A DNA stretch of 56,191 nucleotides from Phycisphaerales bacterium. Its GTDB lineage: Bacteria; Planctomycetota; Phycisphaerae; Phycisphaerales; SM1A02. The position numbers and the translations under genes were made by a program. Below are positions 8,795-17,663 of this stretch, piece after piece. The stretch covers positions 1 to 56,191 of the forward strand of contig JABAAC010000200.1 in assembly GCA_014238965.1 (NCBI GenBank), in the 5' to 3' direction. The notes beneath the pieces were generated by a model that saw nothing but the letters and a program-made list of their open reading frames with translations, had not been told where the DNA came from and ran no database searches. The stretch's first letter is position 1. Each line of letters opens with the position of its first letter.

Positions 8795-11700
8795 TCACCG
8801 GCCATCTCGCCATCGAGTTCGAGTCGCCTCTTGGAGGGCCTGAGCCGTTGCGTCACGGTCACCTGGAAGTGGATCTACGGTTGGCCCAGTTCGAGTCATC
8901 AGATCCATATCCTTCGCCCAGCCCCCAATATCAAGGACAAATTGGCGAACATGCCCCCTCGCAAGCGTTGGAGGGGCCTCAAAGGTGAGCGATACCGCCT
9001 CTCCGGCACCAAACACCGCCAAAGCACCGTCTCGAGCCTCTAGAAGCTCCCGTACGTCGCCCATCCTCGTATAGAGGCCCGACTGGGTCCTTGTATCCCA
9101 GAATGGCACTCGGTTGCTCCAGTCGTACCCTGGCCGACGCTGAGGGCCATCCTGTCGAAGCGGAAACCCAACGGACTCAAGGAGGGCGCTTGAGGGCTGC
9201 TGCCAGCTGGCATGGGCCTCTGGACAATCCCCTGCCCAGGCAATGCGAAGACGGTCCACATGACAGTCCAGCGTTGTTCGAAGCCGCAGTGCCAACGCCC
9301 CTGATGGCAGGCCATGCAGTGGCAACACCATCGTTCGAGGCATGCCTGCGGGATACCCCACCTCATGGGCCACCTCGACCCAATCGCCCGATGGCAATTG
9401 GGCATCCACGCTCATGGGCTCGTAGCCTACGCCCGCCTGCCATGCAGCGAACATAGTCTGCGCGTAGGGGTATTCCACCCACGCATCGAGCACCAGCAGC
9501 GGCGTACCTTCAACGGCGTCGAAGGCCTTATCAAACCAGGCGTTCAAGACAAACTCATCCACTGTGCGCCCGATGAATCGAGTGTCCACCTCAACGGGAT
9601 CAGCCGTCACGCGATCAATCACGGCCGTCTGCGACGTCATATCTTGACCATCACCGCGGAGCACCAACGTGGGCGACATTGAGTGTTGGGCATAGAACAA
9701 CTCGCCTGTTGGATCCGCTCCACCTGTGCCCATTCGCTCATCCGGCAGCACTTCCCAGCCAGATGGCATGTCGATCGTGATGAGGCTGACATCATCGAGA
9801 TAGCACGACTCTTGCATCGGCTCAGCCACAACCAACTCAAGCACGCCGTCTCGAGGCGCAAGGGCATGCTTTGGCAGGAGCACTCGTTCCCACGGCCTCG
9901 ACGGCGCATAGCTTCCTGGCTCAAGCAAAAAACCGATCCCGCCGACACCAAGACAGTCTGTAATGAACGCCATGCGCTGACCATCCCACCCAAACAACAC
10001 AGGACATGAACTCAATTGACGCTGCGTTTCTACAACCCAATGCACCTGACCAGAGGTCAAATTGGATTCAGTTTGGTACACGCCGTCGCTCCAATCCACG
10101 GCGATAAAGTCCACTGCGCTGGCTCCACCAAGTCCAATGGAAACGGGCTGCAAATTCTGCCCCGGGCCGGCGGTGTTTCGGACCCCCCCCGTGATGGACC
10201 ATCGATCACCCACACGGGCGGCAAGCGTCGCCCCAATACCACTGGCATTAGATCGAATAAATTCACTTGGATTGATCCGCCCGGCAAGTTGCACATCAAC
10301 AAACGGGAAGCGGCCCGGTCCCGGTGGCACCGTGACAACCGATCCCCGAGCGCCAGCGCCAATGAATGTTGGCCCCTCGCCTGCCTTTCGATGTACGAGG
10401 GCCCAGTGCGACTCTCCCATGAATTGCTGCAGCAGCGTGCCATCATTGGCAAGCACTCGGAGCATTGGGGGTCGGCCGATCTGGTTGCCCGCAACCCACC
10501 CTGTCTCCGCCAGCACATCCATTGAGCCATTGCCGTTGAGATCCGCAACCGCCATGTGTCGCGGCCGCTCACGTGCGCGATCTAACGTGATGCGACTGTC
10601 TGTTGCGCGATCTAAGGTCGATGAAGACGCCCCCAGAGGCGTGACGTTCCAACCATCGGGATCGCTGTTCCACACCCCCAAGGCAAATGAGTCATCTATG
10701 GTGACCAGTTCGACCTGACCATCAGCGTCAACGTCGGCTGCCACAGCAGCCCCAATCGATGCCGCCAACATGCCAGACCAAACAGCATCACCAGCATGCC
10801 AATCCCACAGCCGATCATTGATCCATACTCGATGGGGCGGCGATTGTTGAATGCACAGCACGTCAGTGTCAAGGTCGCCGTCAAAATCGGCGACGACAAG
10901 TTCACGCCCTTGGCCGCCGGAGGGCAAGTCACCGAAGGTCCGTGATGTAATGTCCTGCCACGTGCCGTTGCCGTTGTTGTTCTCCATCTGCAATGAGCCG
11001 TCCCACTGCAGAAAAAGCACATCGAGATCACCGTCGTGATCGGCATCGAACAATGCCCCGTCAACGGTTTCAGTTGCCGATCCACCGATGAATCGATCAT
11101 CCTTCTGAAAGCCCAAATCGTCTACGCCCATCCACAATTCATTGCGGCCATTCCGACACAAGACAACATCGACATGCCCATCGGCATCAATGTCGCCCCA
11201 CAATGCCGATCGAACCATTGTCACGCCCGCAATAGGTGCCGCTTCCAGTGGCTGGCTTGGATCAACAACATGCTCCAGATGGGATGAGGGTCCAAGGGTC
11301 ATGAGTTCGCAGTACTGCTCTGTAGAACACAAGACGAGATTGCGCCCCTCGCCCAACCAGGCCACGCTTACGTCCTGATATGGCGGGCATTGATCGCACG
11401 CTTTGAATCCCATGCGGTGATAGTCAAAGACATCTCCTTTGGGAGGCAATGCCAGCGATGATGAAACTGCATCGATTGCACGCACCTGCGCCCGAGGGCC
11501 CATTCGTGTGTATTTTACTTCCGCCAAGGTCGCTCGAGGGTTGTGCTCCATCCGCTGAAAGGTGGCCAGCCACGCTTGGGCCTGCGCAGTATCGCCCGCA
11601 CGGCGGGCCGCCTGCGATCCGGCGTAATAACTCGAACGCAAATACGCATCGGCCTTGATAGCCCGAGCGAACCACAACACGGCTTGGGCCCATTGGCCTT

Positions 11701-12193
11701 GTTGCGCCAACGCTTGGCCCGTGAAATACGCCGCATAGGCATCTGTCTCATCCGCCTTGGCCACCACTTCAAAGTGGCCAAGCGCAGCCTCAGGCGTCTC
11801 CAACACACTGCGAAGAATGCCTGCAGTGTGATGGGCCCGAAGATGCGAAGGATCACGAGCAAGCACAGCATCAAGACGTGCAAGTGCCGCTGCTTCATCG
11901 CCGTCATGCTGACGATTGAGTTGAGCGATGGCCAGATCGACCTGCCCATCAAGCCACCCTCGGTTGGCCCCAGCTAGTGGCGTAAGAAGATCGAACGCAG
12001 TGTCGTAGTCAAATCGCCCCATAGCGGCAATGGCCGCGTTGTGAGCCTGAATGCTGGCAGCGTCCCTTGGTGGAGGCGAGAGCGCTGCGGAGGCTGGCGC
12101 ACGTGGCGTGGGGGTTTCTGAACATGCCACAGCCAGCAATGGCAACATGGCAATGGCGAGAGCGGGCAAAAGAGATCTGTGGTGATGACCCAT
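8795..12193 (-). CDS. Large TPR + FG-GAP + ASPIC/UnbV lipoprotein
   Basis: This protein of about 1132 residues has a lipoprotein signal ending in LLAVAC. TPR helices occupy about 45-225, FG-GAP/VCBS blades about 280-600 and an ASPIC/UnbV-like domain about 640-735. The last 390 or so residues are beta-rich and not recognised. ATG 12193 was chosen because the lipoprotein signal starts there (MGHHHRSLL) and TAGAAT lies 7 nt before it; GTG 12211 is possible. It is the first gene of a minus-strand unit that continues into the multihaem cytochrome and a second ASPIC/UnbV protein. It probably sits on the periplasmic face of a membrane. The function is unknown; a scaffold or partner for the cytochrome is inferred from context only. 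Confidence 0.85.
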   Translation of the reverse strand: MGHHHRSLLPALAIAMLPLLAVACSETPTPRAPASAALSPPPRDAASIQAHNAAIAAMGRFDYDTAFDLLTPLAGANRGWLDGQVDLAIAQLNRQHDGDEAAALARLDAVLARDPSHLRAHHTAGILRSVLETPEAALGHFEVVAKADETDAYAAYFTGQALAQQGQWAQAVLWFARAIKADAYLRSSYYAGSQAARRAGDTAQAQAWLATFQRMEHNPRATLAEVKYTRMGPRAQVRAIDAVSSSLALPPKGDVFDYHRMGFKACDQCPPYQDVSVAWLGEGRNLVLCSTEQYCELMTLGPSSHLEHVVDPSQPLEAAPIAGVTMVRSALWGDIDADGHVDVVLCRNGRNELWMGVDDLGFQKDDRFIGGSATETVDGALFDADHDGDLDVLFLQWDGSLQMENNNGNGTWQDITSRTFGDLPSGGQGRELVVADFDGDLDTDVLCIQQSPPHRVWINDRLWDWHAGDAVWSGMLAASIGAAVAADVDADGQVELVTIDDSFALGVWNSDPDGWNVTPLGASSSTLDRATDSRITLDRARERPRHMAVADLNGNGSMDVLAETGWVAGNQIGRPPMLRVLANDGTLLQQFMGESHWALVHRKAGEGPTFIGAGARGSVVTVPPGPGRFPFVDVQLAGRINPSEFIRSNASGIGATLAARVGDRWSITGGVRNTAGPGQNLQPVSIGLGGASAVDFIAVDWSDGVYQTESNLTSGQVHWVVETQRQLSSCPVLFGWDGQRMAFITDCLGVGGIGFLLEPGSYAPSRPWERVLLPKHALAPRDGVLELVVAEPMQESCYLDDVSLITIDMPSGWEVLPDERMGTGGADPTGELFYAQHSMSPTLVLRGDGQDMTSQTAVIDRVTADPVEVDTRFIGRTVDEFVLNAWFDKAFDAVEGTPLLVLDAWVEYPYAQTMFAAWQAGVGYEPMSVDAQLPSGDWVEVAHEVGYPAGMPRTMVLPLHGLPSGALALRLRTTLDCHVDRLRIAWAGDCPEAHASWQQPSSALLESVGFPLRQDGPQRRPGYDWSNRVPFWDTRTQSGLYTRMGDVRELLEARDGALAVFGAGEAVSLTFEAPPTLARGHVRQFVLDIGGWAKDMDLMTRTGPTVDPLPGDRDATAQALQEATRTRWRDGR

Positions 12194-12206
12194 GCCTGTG
12201 ATTCTA
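12194..12206 (-). promoter_or_regulatory. Leaderless-type -10 for the TPR/ASPIC lipoprotein
   Basis: TAGAAT (12206-12201) ends 7 nt before ATG 12193, and no SD is present. The site faces the TATCAT site of the divergent gene across 16 bp. Confidence 0.5.
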
Positions 12207-12222
12207 TGCACCCGGCCGGACG

Positions 12223-12235
12223 TATCATCAGATTC
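12223..12235 (+). promoter_or_regulatory. Leaderless-type -10 for the TPR lipoprotein
   Basis: TATCAT (12223-12228) ends 7 nt before ATG 12236, and no SD is present. Confidence 0.5.
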
Positions 12236-13639
12236 ATGGTCCTTCGCTCATGTCCAACCCTCGTCACAGCGCTCCTCGTTGGAGCCTGCAGCGACGTCGC
12301 CCCAGACCCCACACCATTACCAGCAGGCGTTGCATTAGCGGATCCGGTCATTCGCGAGGCAATTGAATCTGCCTGGACAACCACCCAAGCATCTCCAAGG
12401 AGCACTGAAAACTGGCTCCAGTTGGCACTCCTCCTCGATGGGAACGGCTTTGATGCCGCAGCAGCCAGGGTATGGACGACCATGGAATCGCTGGCTCCAT
12501 CTGATGGCCGCCCGCACTTCTTTCTGGCCTTGCAGGCCGCCGAACAAGGCAATTGGGACATTGCGCTTAAACGCATGCAACGCGTTCGAACCTTAGCGCC
12601 AAATCACAGCCCCGCTGCATGGCGACCTGGATTCTGGCTTCTTGATCTTGGTGATGCTCAAGCAGCACGGGCACTGTTCCAACAGGCGTTCGACACCGAT
12701 GCCACTGCAGCTGCTGCCGTCATTGGCATGGCCCGGGCGGATCTCGCACTAGAACGAACCGACGCTGCGATCACGCGACTGACCCAATTGGCACAGCAAA
12801 CAGGGCACCCCTACACGATCTACCTATTGGGGCAAGCCCTTCGACGTGGCGGCCGTGGCCAGGAGGCTGCATCACTCCCCATTACTGGTACGCCTGCGGT
12901 GCCTCGATTTCCTGATGCGTGGAATGCAGCCTTGCTCGACGCCCAACGTGGACTAGATGGAGAGCTCGCCCGTGCGGATCGCCTCTTGGAAGAAGGCCGC
13001 ATAGACGATGCCAGTTTGGCAATCAAACGAGCGCTCGTCATCTGGCCCGATCACGTCCATCTACTGAATCGATTAGGCGAGGTCTATCGACGCAACAACG
13101 ATGCCGCAAAGTGGGTAAGAATCCTCCAACGAGCGGCGCGACTGGACCCAGAGTCCTTTCAATCGCACCTCAATCTCTCAATGGCCCTTCGAGCTAAAGG
13201 CGATTCCGAACAAGCACTTCGTGCTGCGATCATCGCTGCTCGATTGCAACCAGATGTGCCCGAGGGCCACCTGCAGGTAGCACGCATGCACCTGCTTGCC
13301 AAACGACCCATCGAAGCTATCGCTGCAATGGAGCAGGCGTTTGCCCTAGGGGTCACCGATCCCCAAGAGCACGTGCAGTTTGCCAGAGCGCTCGTGCAGA
13401 CACAGCGGACCGATGAGGCCATTGAACGACTTGACGATGTACTGAAACGAACGCCCACATTACCCAATGGCTGGATCATTCTGGCCCAAGCGCATGCAAT
13501 TGCTGGACGACCACGAATTGCACTTGAAGCAGCCAAAGCGGGCCTACGTCACAATCCCGGCCATCCACAACTTCGCCAACTGTCCCGTGATCTGTCACGG
13601 GGGATTCAGGGCCAATCGAATCAGGAGAACGACACGTGA
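12236..13639 (+). CDS. TPR-repeat lipoprotein
   Basis: This 467-residue protein has a lipoprotein signal ending in LLVGAC, followed by TPR-type helical repeats over almost its whole length (for example LNRLGEVYRRNNDAAKWV and SHLNLSMALRAKGD). TPR proteins hold protein complexes together; here the likely place is the periplasm. ATG 12236 gives the lipoprotein signal directly; upstream in-frame ATGs would bury it. The stop overlaps the start of the next ASPIC/UnbV gene by GTGA, so the two are translationally coupled. The divergent partner also begins with TPRs. No enzymatic motif is seen. Confidence 0.88.
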   Translation: MVLRSCPTLVTALLVGACSDVAPDPTPLPAGVALADPVIREAIESAWTTTQASPRSTENWLQLALLLDGNGFDAAAARVWTTMESLAPSDGRPHFFLALQAAEQGNWDIALKRMQRVRTLAPNHSPAAWRPGFWLLDLGDAQAARALFQQAFDTDATAAAAVIGMARADLALERTDAAITRLTQLAQQTGHPYTIYLLGQALRRGGRGQEAASLPITGTPAVPRFPDAWNAALLDAQRGLDGELARADRLLEEGRIDDASLAIKRALVIWPDHVHLLNRLGEVYRRNNDAAKWVRILQRAARLDPESFQSHLNLSMALRAKGDSEQALRAAIIAARLQPDVPEGHLQVARMHLLAKRPIEAIAAMEQAFALGVTDPQEHVQFARALVQTQRTDEAIERLDDVLKRTPTLPNGWIILAQAHAIAGRPRIALEAAKAGLRHNPGHPQLRQLSRDLSRGIQGQSNQENDT

Positions 13640-15336
13640 AGCGACTGTGCTTGCTTGTGTCATTCGCTGCATTGTCGCTGACCGCGTGCGATGACACGCC
13701 TTCGTCATCGAGTGTGCAAGACAGTGCGGGCACTGCTGTGGACCCACCAATGGTCTGGCTTCAAAACAACAGTGCTCGTATGGGTGTTGACCAGCAATGG
13801 CATTCCGGAGCACGTGGCGAGTACTTCATGCCGGAGATCATTGGTGGCGGTGGCGCATTGTTCGATGCCGATGGTGACAACGATCTTGACTTGTACCTTG
13901 TGCAAGGTGGCAAGATCTCCGCTACTGGCATCATGCCCGGTGATCATCCAAATGTATTCATGACCAACGATGGACAAGGCGCCTTCAAGGTTGTCACAAG
14001 CGGCACAGAAGACACTGGCTATGGAATGGGCGTAGCAACGGGCGATATAGACAATGACGGCGATGTAGACCTCTACGTGCTGAATGTGGGCGAAAACAAG
14101 CTGTACGAAAATGACGGCTCGGGCCAATTCACCGACATTACGGAAGCATCGGGGGCTGGCGACAACGCATGGGGGTCATCAGGCACATTTCTTGACTATG
14201 ACCGTGACGGCGATCTCGACTTGTACGTCGTGAACTACCTTTCATGGTCACCTGCCACAGCACTTGACTGCATCGGATCTGGCGGCAACCGCGACTATTG
14301 CTCCCCCAGCAATTTCATGGCCCCATCTGTGGACCGATTATTTCGAAATGATGGCAACAACACGTTCACCGACGTGACTGTTGAGTCAGGCATTGTCACG
14401 CGACCTGGCACTGGGCTGGGCATCGTATCTGTCGATTTTGATAATGATGGCTGGCAAGACATCTTTGTAGCCAACGACCTGATGCGGGACCACCTATGGC
14501 GCAATCGCGGCGATGGCACATTCGAGGAGATAGGCTTGGCCACTGGCTGCGCCATGGATGATGAAGGCGTTGCAAAGGCTGGCATGGGCGTCGACGCCAA
14601 CGACATTGACGATGACGGTGACTTTGATCTGATTATCTGTAATTTGAAGGGCGAGTCGGATTCACTATTCCGCAATGACGGCGACTACTTCGTCGACATA
14701 ACGGCCCAGAGTGGACTGCGAACAACAACACGAGCCAACACCCGCTTCGGTGTTGGATTCGCTGATCTGAATAATGATGGATGGCTCGACCTGTATGAAG
14801 CCAATGGCGCGGTGCTTCGTCCAAACCACAAGATTGATGGCGACCCATATGCGCAACGCAACTTATTGCTAAAGGGCTCGCCCTCGGGCAAATTTGTGCC
14901 AACACAGTTGCGTGGAGGTACCAAAGACGGCCAACAACTGACAACTCGTGCAGCATTATTCGGCGACCTCGATCGTGACGGTCGACTTGACGTCGTTGTC
15001 ATCAACCGAGACGCCCCTGTTGAGATACTGCTCAATACCACCTCGGCGGCGCTACCATCAGTGACGCTGGACATTCGAAACACACATGATGCACCCGCAC
15101 TGGGCGCCTTTGTTCGAGCGACACTTGGTGACCGCACTATTACCCGCCCAGTCAAGTCAGGTTATTCCTACATGGCCGCCAACGATCCACGCGTGCACAT
15201 TGGACTTGGCCGCCAGGCAATGCTTGAAGATGTGACGGTGCATTGGGTCGACGGCACGACCACATCATTTGGCGACCTCTCTCCCAAGTCCCTGCACCGT
15301 CTCATTCAACCTGATGCGGATGATGGCAGCCCATAG
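13636..15336 (+). CDS. CRTAC1-like FG-GAP/ASPIC-UnbV lipoprotein
   Basis: This 566-residue protein has a lipoprotein signal ending in LSLTAC. FG-GAP/VCBS blades with D.DNDGD-type calcium loops cover about residues 60-440, and a C-terminal ASPIC/UnbV domain covers about 475-550 (LGAFVRATL, VHWVDGT). The GTG start at 13636 overlaps the upstream stop by 4 nt and has AGGAG at 13623-13627, 8 nt before it. It is the third ASPIC/UnbV protein of the cluster and the second of the plus-strand unit. It is probably lipid-anchored and calcium-binding; the substrate or partner is unknown. Confidence 0.9.
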   Translation: MKRLCLLVSFAALSLTACDDTPSSSSVQDSAGTAVDPPMVWLQNNSARMGVDQQWHSGARGEYFMPEIIGGGGALFDADGDNDLDLYLVQGGKISATGIMPGDHPNVFMTNDGQGAFKVVTSGTEDTGYGMGVATGDIDNDGDVDLYVLNVGENKLYENDGSGQFTDITEASGAGDNAWGSSGTFLDYDRDGDLDLYVVNYLSWSPATALDCIGSGGNRDYCSPSNFMAPSVDRLFRNDGNNTFTDVTVESGIVTRPGTGLGIVSVDFDNDGWQDIFVANDLMRDHLWRNRGDGTFEEIGLATGCAMDDEGVAKAGMGVDANDIDDDGDFDLIICNLKGESDSLFRNDGDYFVDITAQSGLRTTTRANTRFGVGFADLNNDGWLDLYEANGAVLRPNHKIDGDPYAQRNLLLKGSPSGKFVPTQLRGGTKDGQQLTTRAALFGDLDRDGRLDVVVINRDAPVEILLNTTSAALPSVTLDIRNTHDAPALGAFVRATLGDRTITRPVKSGYSYMAANDPRVHIGLGRQAMLEDVTVHWVDGTTTSFGDLSPKSLHRLIQPDADDGSP

Positions 15337-15357
15337 AGGATGCGATAGACCCATTTG

Positions 15358-15398
15358 GGCACTCCGCTGCAATATGGACCCTTGTGCCACTCTTTTTT
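15358..15398 (+). terminator. Possible terminator after the CRTAC1-like gene
   Basis: A 5-bp stem GGCAC/GTGCC (15358-15362 with 15384-15388) has a long loop and is followed 4 nt later by six T (15393-15398). The stem is weak, but the T tract fits an intrinsic terminator. Confidence 0.4.
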
Positions 15399-15558
15399 AC
15401 CCCCTAGATCTTGTGGTTGGCTACAGGGCCCCCGCTGCCAGTCGCATACACATGCCTCGTTTTTGACCTCTGCGTACACATTGCAGTGATTATCAGGTGC
15501 ATACACGCTCCCCACCGTGCCGAAAGATCTGCTGCACGACCGAGAGGAGTCCGGACCG

Positions 15559-15744
15559 ATGCAAGCTAAGACATACCTGATTGACGCTATTCGCAGTTTG
15601 AATCCAACCGCTTCAGCGACATGGCTTGAGGGCTTTGACGCTGACTTCCTTCGGTCTTACCTCGACCATATGCTCAACGCACTGGAACCCAGAGGCACGA
15701 GCTGGGTCCGCCCCAACGACACACCCGCAATGATGGCAGCCTGA
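15559..15744 (+). CDS. Small 61-residue protein of unknown function
   Basis: ATG 15559 has AGGAG at 15544-15548 with about 10 nt of spacing. The upstream in-frame ATG 15517 has no SD. The product is short and mostly helical, with a pattern like LNPTA..WL.GFD...L..YLDHML.A..PRG..WVRP. I recall similar small planctomycete proteins with a YL.H....PRG..WVR end, but cannot name a family. No signal peptide or membrane helix is seen. It lies alone between convergent or independent units. A TTGACC (15463-15468) stands upstream, but no convincing -10 goes with it. Confidence 0.7.
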   Translation: MQAKTYLIDAIRSLNPTASATWLEGFDADFLRSYLDHMLNALEPRGTSWVRPNDTPAMMAA

Positions 15745-15805
15745 CCTGGCACGTCTTGCCCAGATTGGTTCCCCCGAGGACCAGTCGCACCAATAACACG
15801 TGATT

Positions 15806-15850
15806 CGGCCGGTACTGACTTGGACAAGGTCCATGGTGGGGTACCGGCCG
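15806..15850. terminator. 10-bp inverted repeat between convergent genes
   Basis: A perfect 10-bp inverted repeat (15806-15815 with 15841-15850, CGGCCGGTAC and its complement) encloses a smaller TGGAC/GTCCA hairpin. It lies between the small plus-strand gene and the minus-strand response regulator. It could be a bidirectional terminator without T tracts, or a protein-binding palindrome. Confidence 0.45.
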
Positions 15851-15869
15851 CGTCCACGTTGATTGCAGC

Positions 15870-16436
15870 TCAGTCGCCCGAAGTGTCGTTGCCCTCGATC
15901 GATGCCTCGTCATCTGCTCCAGGCGGCGGGGGCACAATTCGGTCTCCACGATCACGCAGCCCATGCACATCTGCCGCTGAAGGCTGCAGATCTGAGCTGC
16001 CAATCTGATCGAATTGCCGCTTGAGCAACCGCAGTTGAAGAAGAGATTTGACCCGCGTGAGCAGTTCATGCTTATTCACGGGTTTGGCAATGAAGTCATT
16101 CGTGCCGCATTCCACAGCCCGCTCAAAGTCAGCCACTTCATTGAGGGCTGTCACCATGATGACAACGACGTCGCGGCTCACTGGATCGGCCTTGATCTTG
16201 CGGCAGACCTCAAACCCTGACATTCGTGGCATCATGACGTCTAGCAGCACCAGGTCCGGCGGAGCAGACTCAATGCATTGCATCGCCTCTACCCCATCAG
16301 CCGCTGTCTCGATGCCGCACCCAAGGCACTCCAAATAGGCCTGCATTAACTCAAGATTCTGCAAATTGTCATCTACGACCAAAATGCGGGCGTTGGTGAG
16401 ATCTGCTGAATCTGAGGGATGCTTCGCCGATGCCAT
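15870..16436 (-). CDS. Single-domain response regulator (CheY-like receiver)
   Basis: This 188-residue protein has one receiver domain at about 16-135. The acidic pocket D22/D23, phospho-acceptor D66 (LLDVMMP), T96 and K118 (AKPV) are all present. A short tail without a DNA-binding domain follows (PPPPGADDEA). It should be phosphorylated by a histidine kinase and act through protein contacts. ATG 16436 was chosen because it has AAGGA 8 nt before it and starts just ahead of the domain; the open frame extends much further upstream without coding character. No kinase gene is near, so it is an orphan. Confidence 0.88.
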   Translation of the reverse strand: MASAKHPSDSADLTNARILVVDDNLQNLELMQAYLECLGCGIETAADGVEAMQCIESAPPDLVLLDVMMPRMSGFEVCRKIKADPVSRDVVVIMVTALNEVADFERAVECGTNDFIAKPVNKHELLTRVKSLLQLRLLKRQFDQIGSSDLQPSAADVHGLRDRGDRIVPPPPGADDEASIEGNDTSGD

Positions 16437-16514
16437 GTCAGGTGTCCTTTGCCGCGGTGATCCCTCACCACGAAGCGGGTTGCTGAATGCTACCAGCGAG
16501 CGACACGTTCGGGC

Positions 16515-16520
16515 TACACT
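16515..16520 (+). promoter_or_regulatory. Possible -10 element TACACT
   Basis: TACACT followed by GTCGG resembles the other -10 sites of this window. It would start a transcript near 16527, giving about an 80-nt leader before the gene at 16607. No clear -35 is seen. Confidence 0.3.
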
Positions 16521-16606
16521 GTCGGATTGCCCGGGTATGCCGGGCCCGGAGCTTTCCCTTGCCAACCACACGGACACCATGGACTGACCAGTTTCGCACC
16601 CCCACG

Positions 16607-17011
16607 GTGCCTCAATTGCGGAAGAACCTGCAAGCAGAGGCAGCAGACCTCTTCGATCGCACTCGAAAGACCATTCTGGCATTCGACGACATCGTTGAAG
16701 AACCCCGTTGGTACGGCGATTGTTGGTTCTGGTCGCTTGGGTACTTTCTGACGCATGAGCGACTTGAAGACGACAACCCCGTCGCGCTGATCATTCCCGC
16801 AGCGGAGGATTTGCAACTGGCGATGCCTCTGGAAGCAGCATTCATCAAGACGTTGAATGTGCGTCGACTCAAGCGAGCGATCCGCGACGGATTAGAACTT
16901 GGACAGGAACCCTTCCACACGCGCTGGGCAGTGTGGTCCCTGACCGCCAATAGCGTGACCGATGAGATCCTCTCGGTTTTGACGCAACGGCACCGCTGGC
17001 TCATGGGCTGA
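16607..17011 (+). CDS. Hypothetical protein, about 134 residues
   Basis: The coding character is convincing from about VPQLRKNLQ onward: charged, amphipathic and rich in Trp. Segments include WYGDCWFWSLGYFL, a proline/alanine stretch near ALIIPAAEDLQ and a C-terminal helix EILSVLTQRHRW. I do not recognise a family. GTG 16607 was chosen because the sequence upstream of it looks non-coding; ATG 16487 would add 40 unlikely residues. Neither start has an SD. There is no signal peptide or membrane helix, so it is probably cytoplasmic. Its 3' end overlaps the convergent operon by 11 bp. Confidence 0.6.
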   Translation: MPQLRKNLQAEAADLFDRTRKTILAFDDIVEEPRWYGDCWFWSLGYFLTHERLEDDNPVALIIPAAEDLQLAMPLEAAFIKTLNVRRLKRAIRDGLELGQEPFHTRWAVWSLTANSVTDEILSVLTQRHRWLMG

Positions 17012-17663
17012 CGAGCAGCGCTGCAGGCAATGGTGCAACGTCGCTGCGCAACTCAAGCATCGCAAACACGTCATCGCGCATTGGTGTCGACATTGCAGCA
17101 ACAACTGCGCGTAATGTGGCTGGTGCATCACGACAAAGGACAATTGCATCAACCATGCGTTGCGCTGCGAGCATTCGATCATCTTGGGACAGCGCTAGCC
17201 AGATGGTCCCTAGCGATTGAACATAGCCCATTATCTTGCCGTCTCGCCTGACCGAACCCTTGGCGATGCTCTGCGTAAGCCCAAGCATCAAGGCATCAAC
17301 ATCGACCGTAGCATGTGCTCGTGGCTCATGGACGACATGCGGCTGCAAGGTTGGCAGGCCGGCGGACACGTTGGCCTTTGCTGACGTAAGAGGCATGTTC
17401 GGAACAGGCTCAATGAACGTCGCACCCGTGTGCTCTGGTCCACTTGGATTGCTAACGTCTTGATCGAGCATCGCCCACAACATGACGGCGACGAAAACCC
17501 CAGCGAGCACCACCGCAAGCGTGCCAAAGTCTCCTGTTGAACGGCTCCCGGGAACGCTCTGGAGCGGCTGCACAGGCTCCGCCCCAACTGCAGTACTCAG
17601 CTTGGAGCCCCGTGGCCCAAGCAGTCCAGCTCGCTTGAGCCGCAATAGTCGACGACGATTCAT
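17001..17663 (-). CDS. Single-pass membrane protein, last gene of the TonB-VWA/ExbBD operon
   Basis: This 220-residue protein has a basic cytoplasmic N-terminus (MNRRRLLRLKR), one membrane helix near 48-66, a low-complexity linker and a helical C-terminal half. The helical part (about 125-215) is alanine/leucine rich, like the solenoid protein encoded just upstream. Its ATG overlaps the stop of that gene by ATGA (17660-17663), so the two are translationally coupled. No family is recognised. It probably projects its helical domain into the periplasm and belongs to the same complex as the ExbB/ExbD proteins; this is inferred from the operon alone. Confidence 0.78.
   Translation of the reverse strand: MNRRRLLRLKRAGLLGPRGSKLSTAVGAEPVQPLQSVPGSRSTGDFGTLAVVLAGVFVAVMLWAMLDQDVSNPSGPEHTGATFIEPVPNMPLTSAKANVSAGLPTLQPHVVHEPRAHATVDVDALMLGLTQSIAKGSVRRDGKIMGYVQSLGTIWLALSQDDRMLAAQRMVDAIVLCRDAPATLRAVVAAMSTPMRDDVFAMLELRSDVAPLPAALLVSP

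Noticed and set aside
15463-15493. TTGACC with TGATTA/GATTAT as promoter of the small gene at 15559
   Set aside because: The spacing is 18-19 bp with a poor -10 and no TAnnnT match like those elsewhere; too weak to list.
16487-16606. ATG 16487 as start of the gene at 16607
   Set aside because: The added residues are Arg/Pro/Thr-rich and look non-coding, with no SD.
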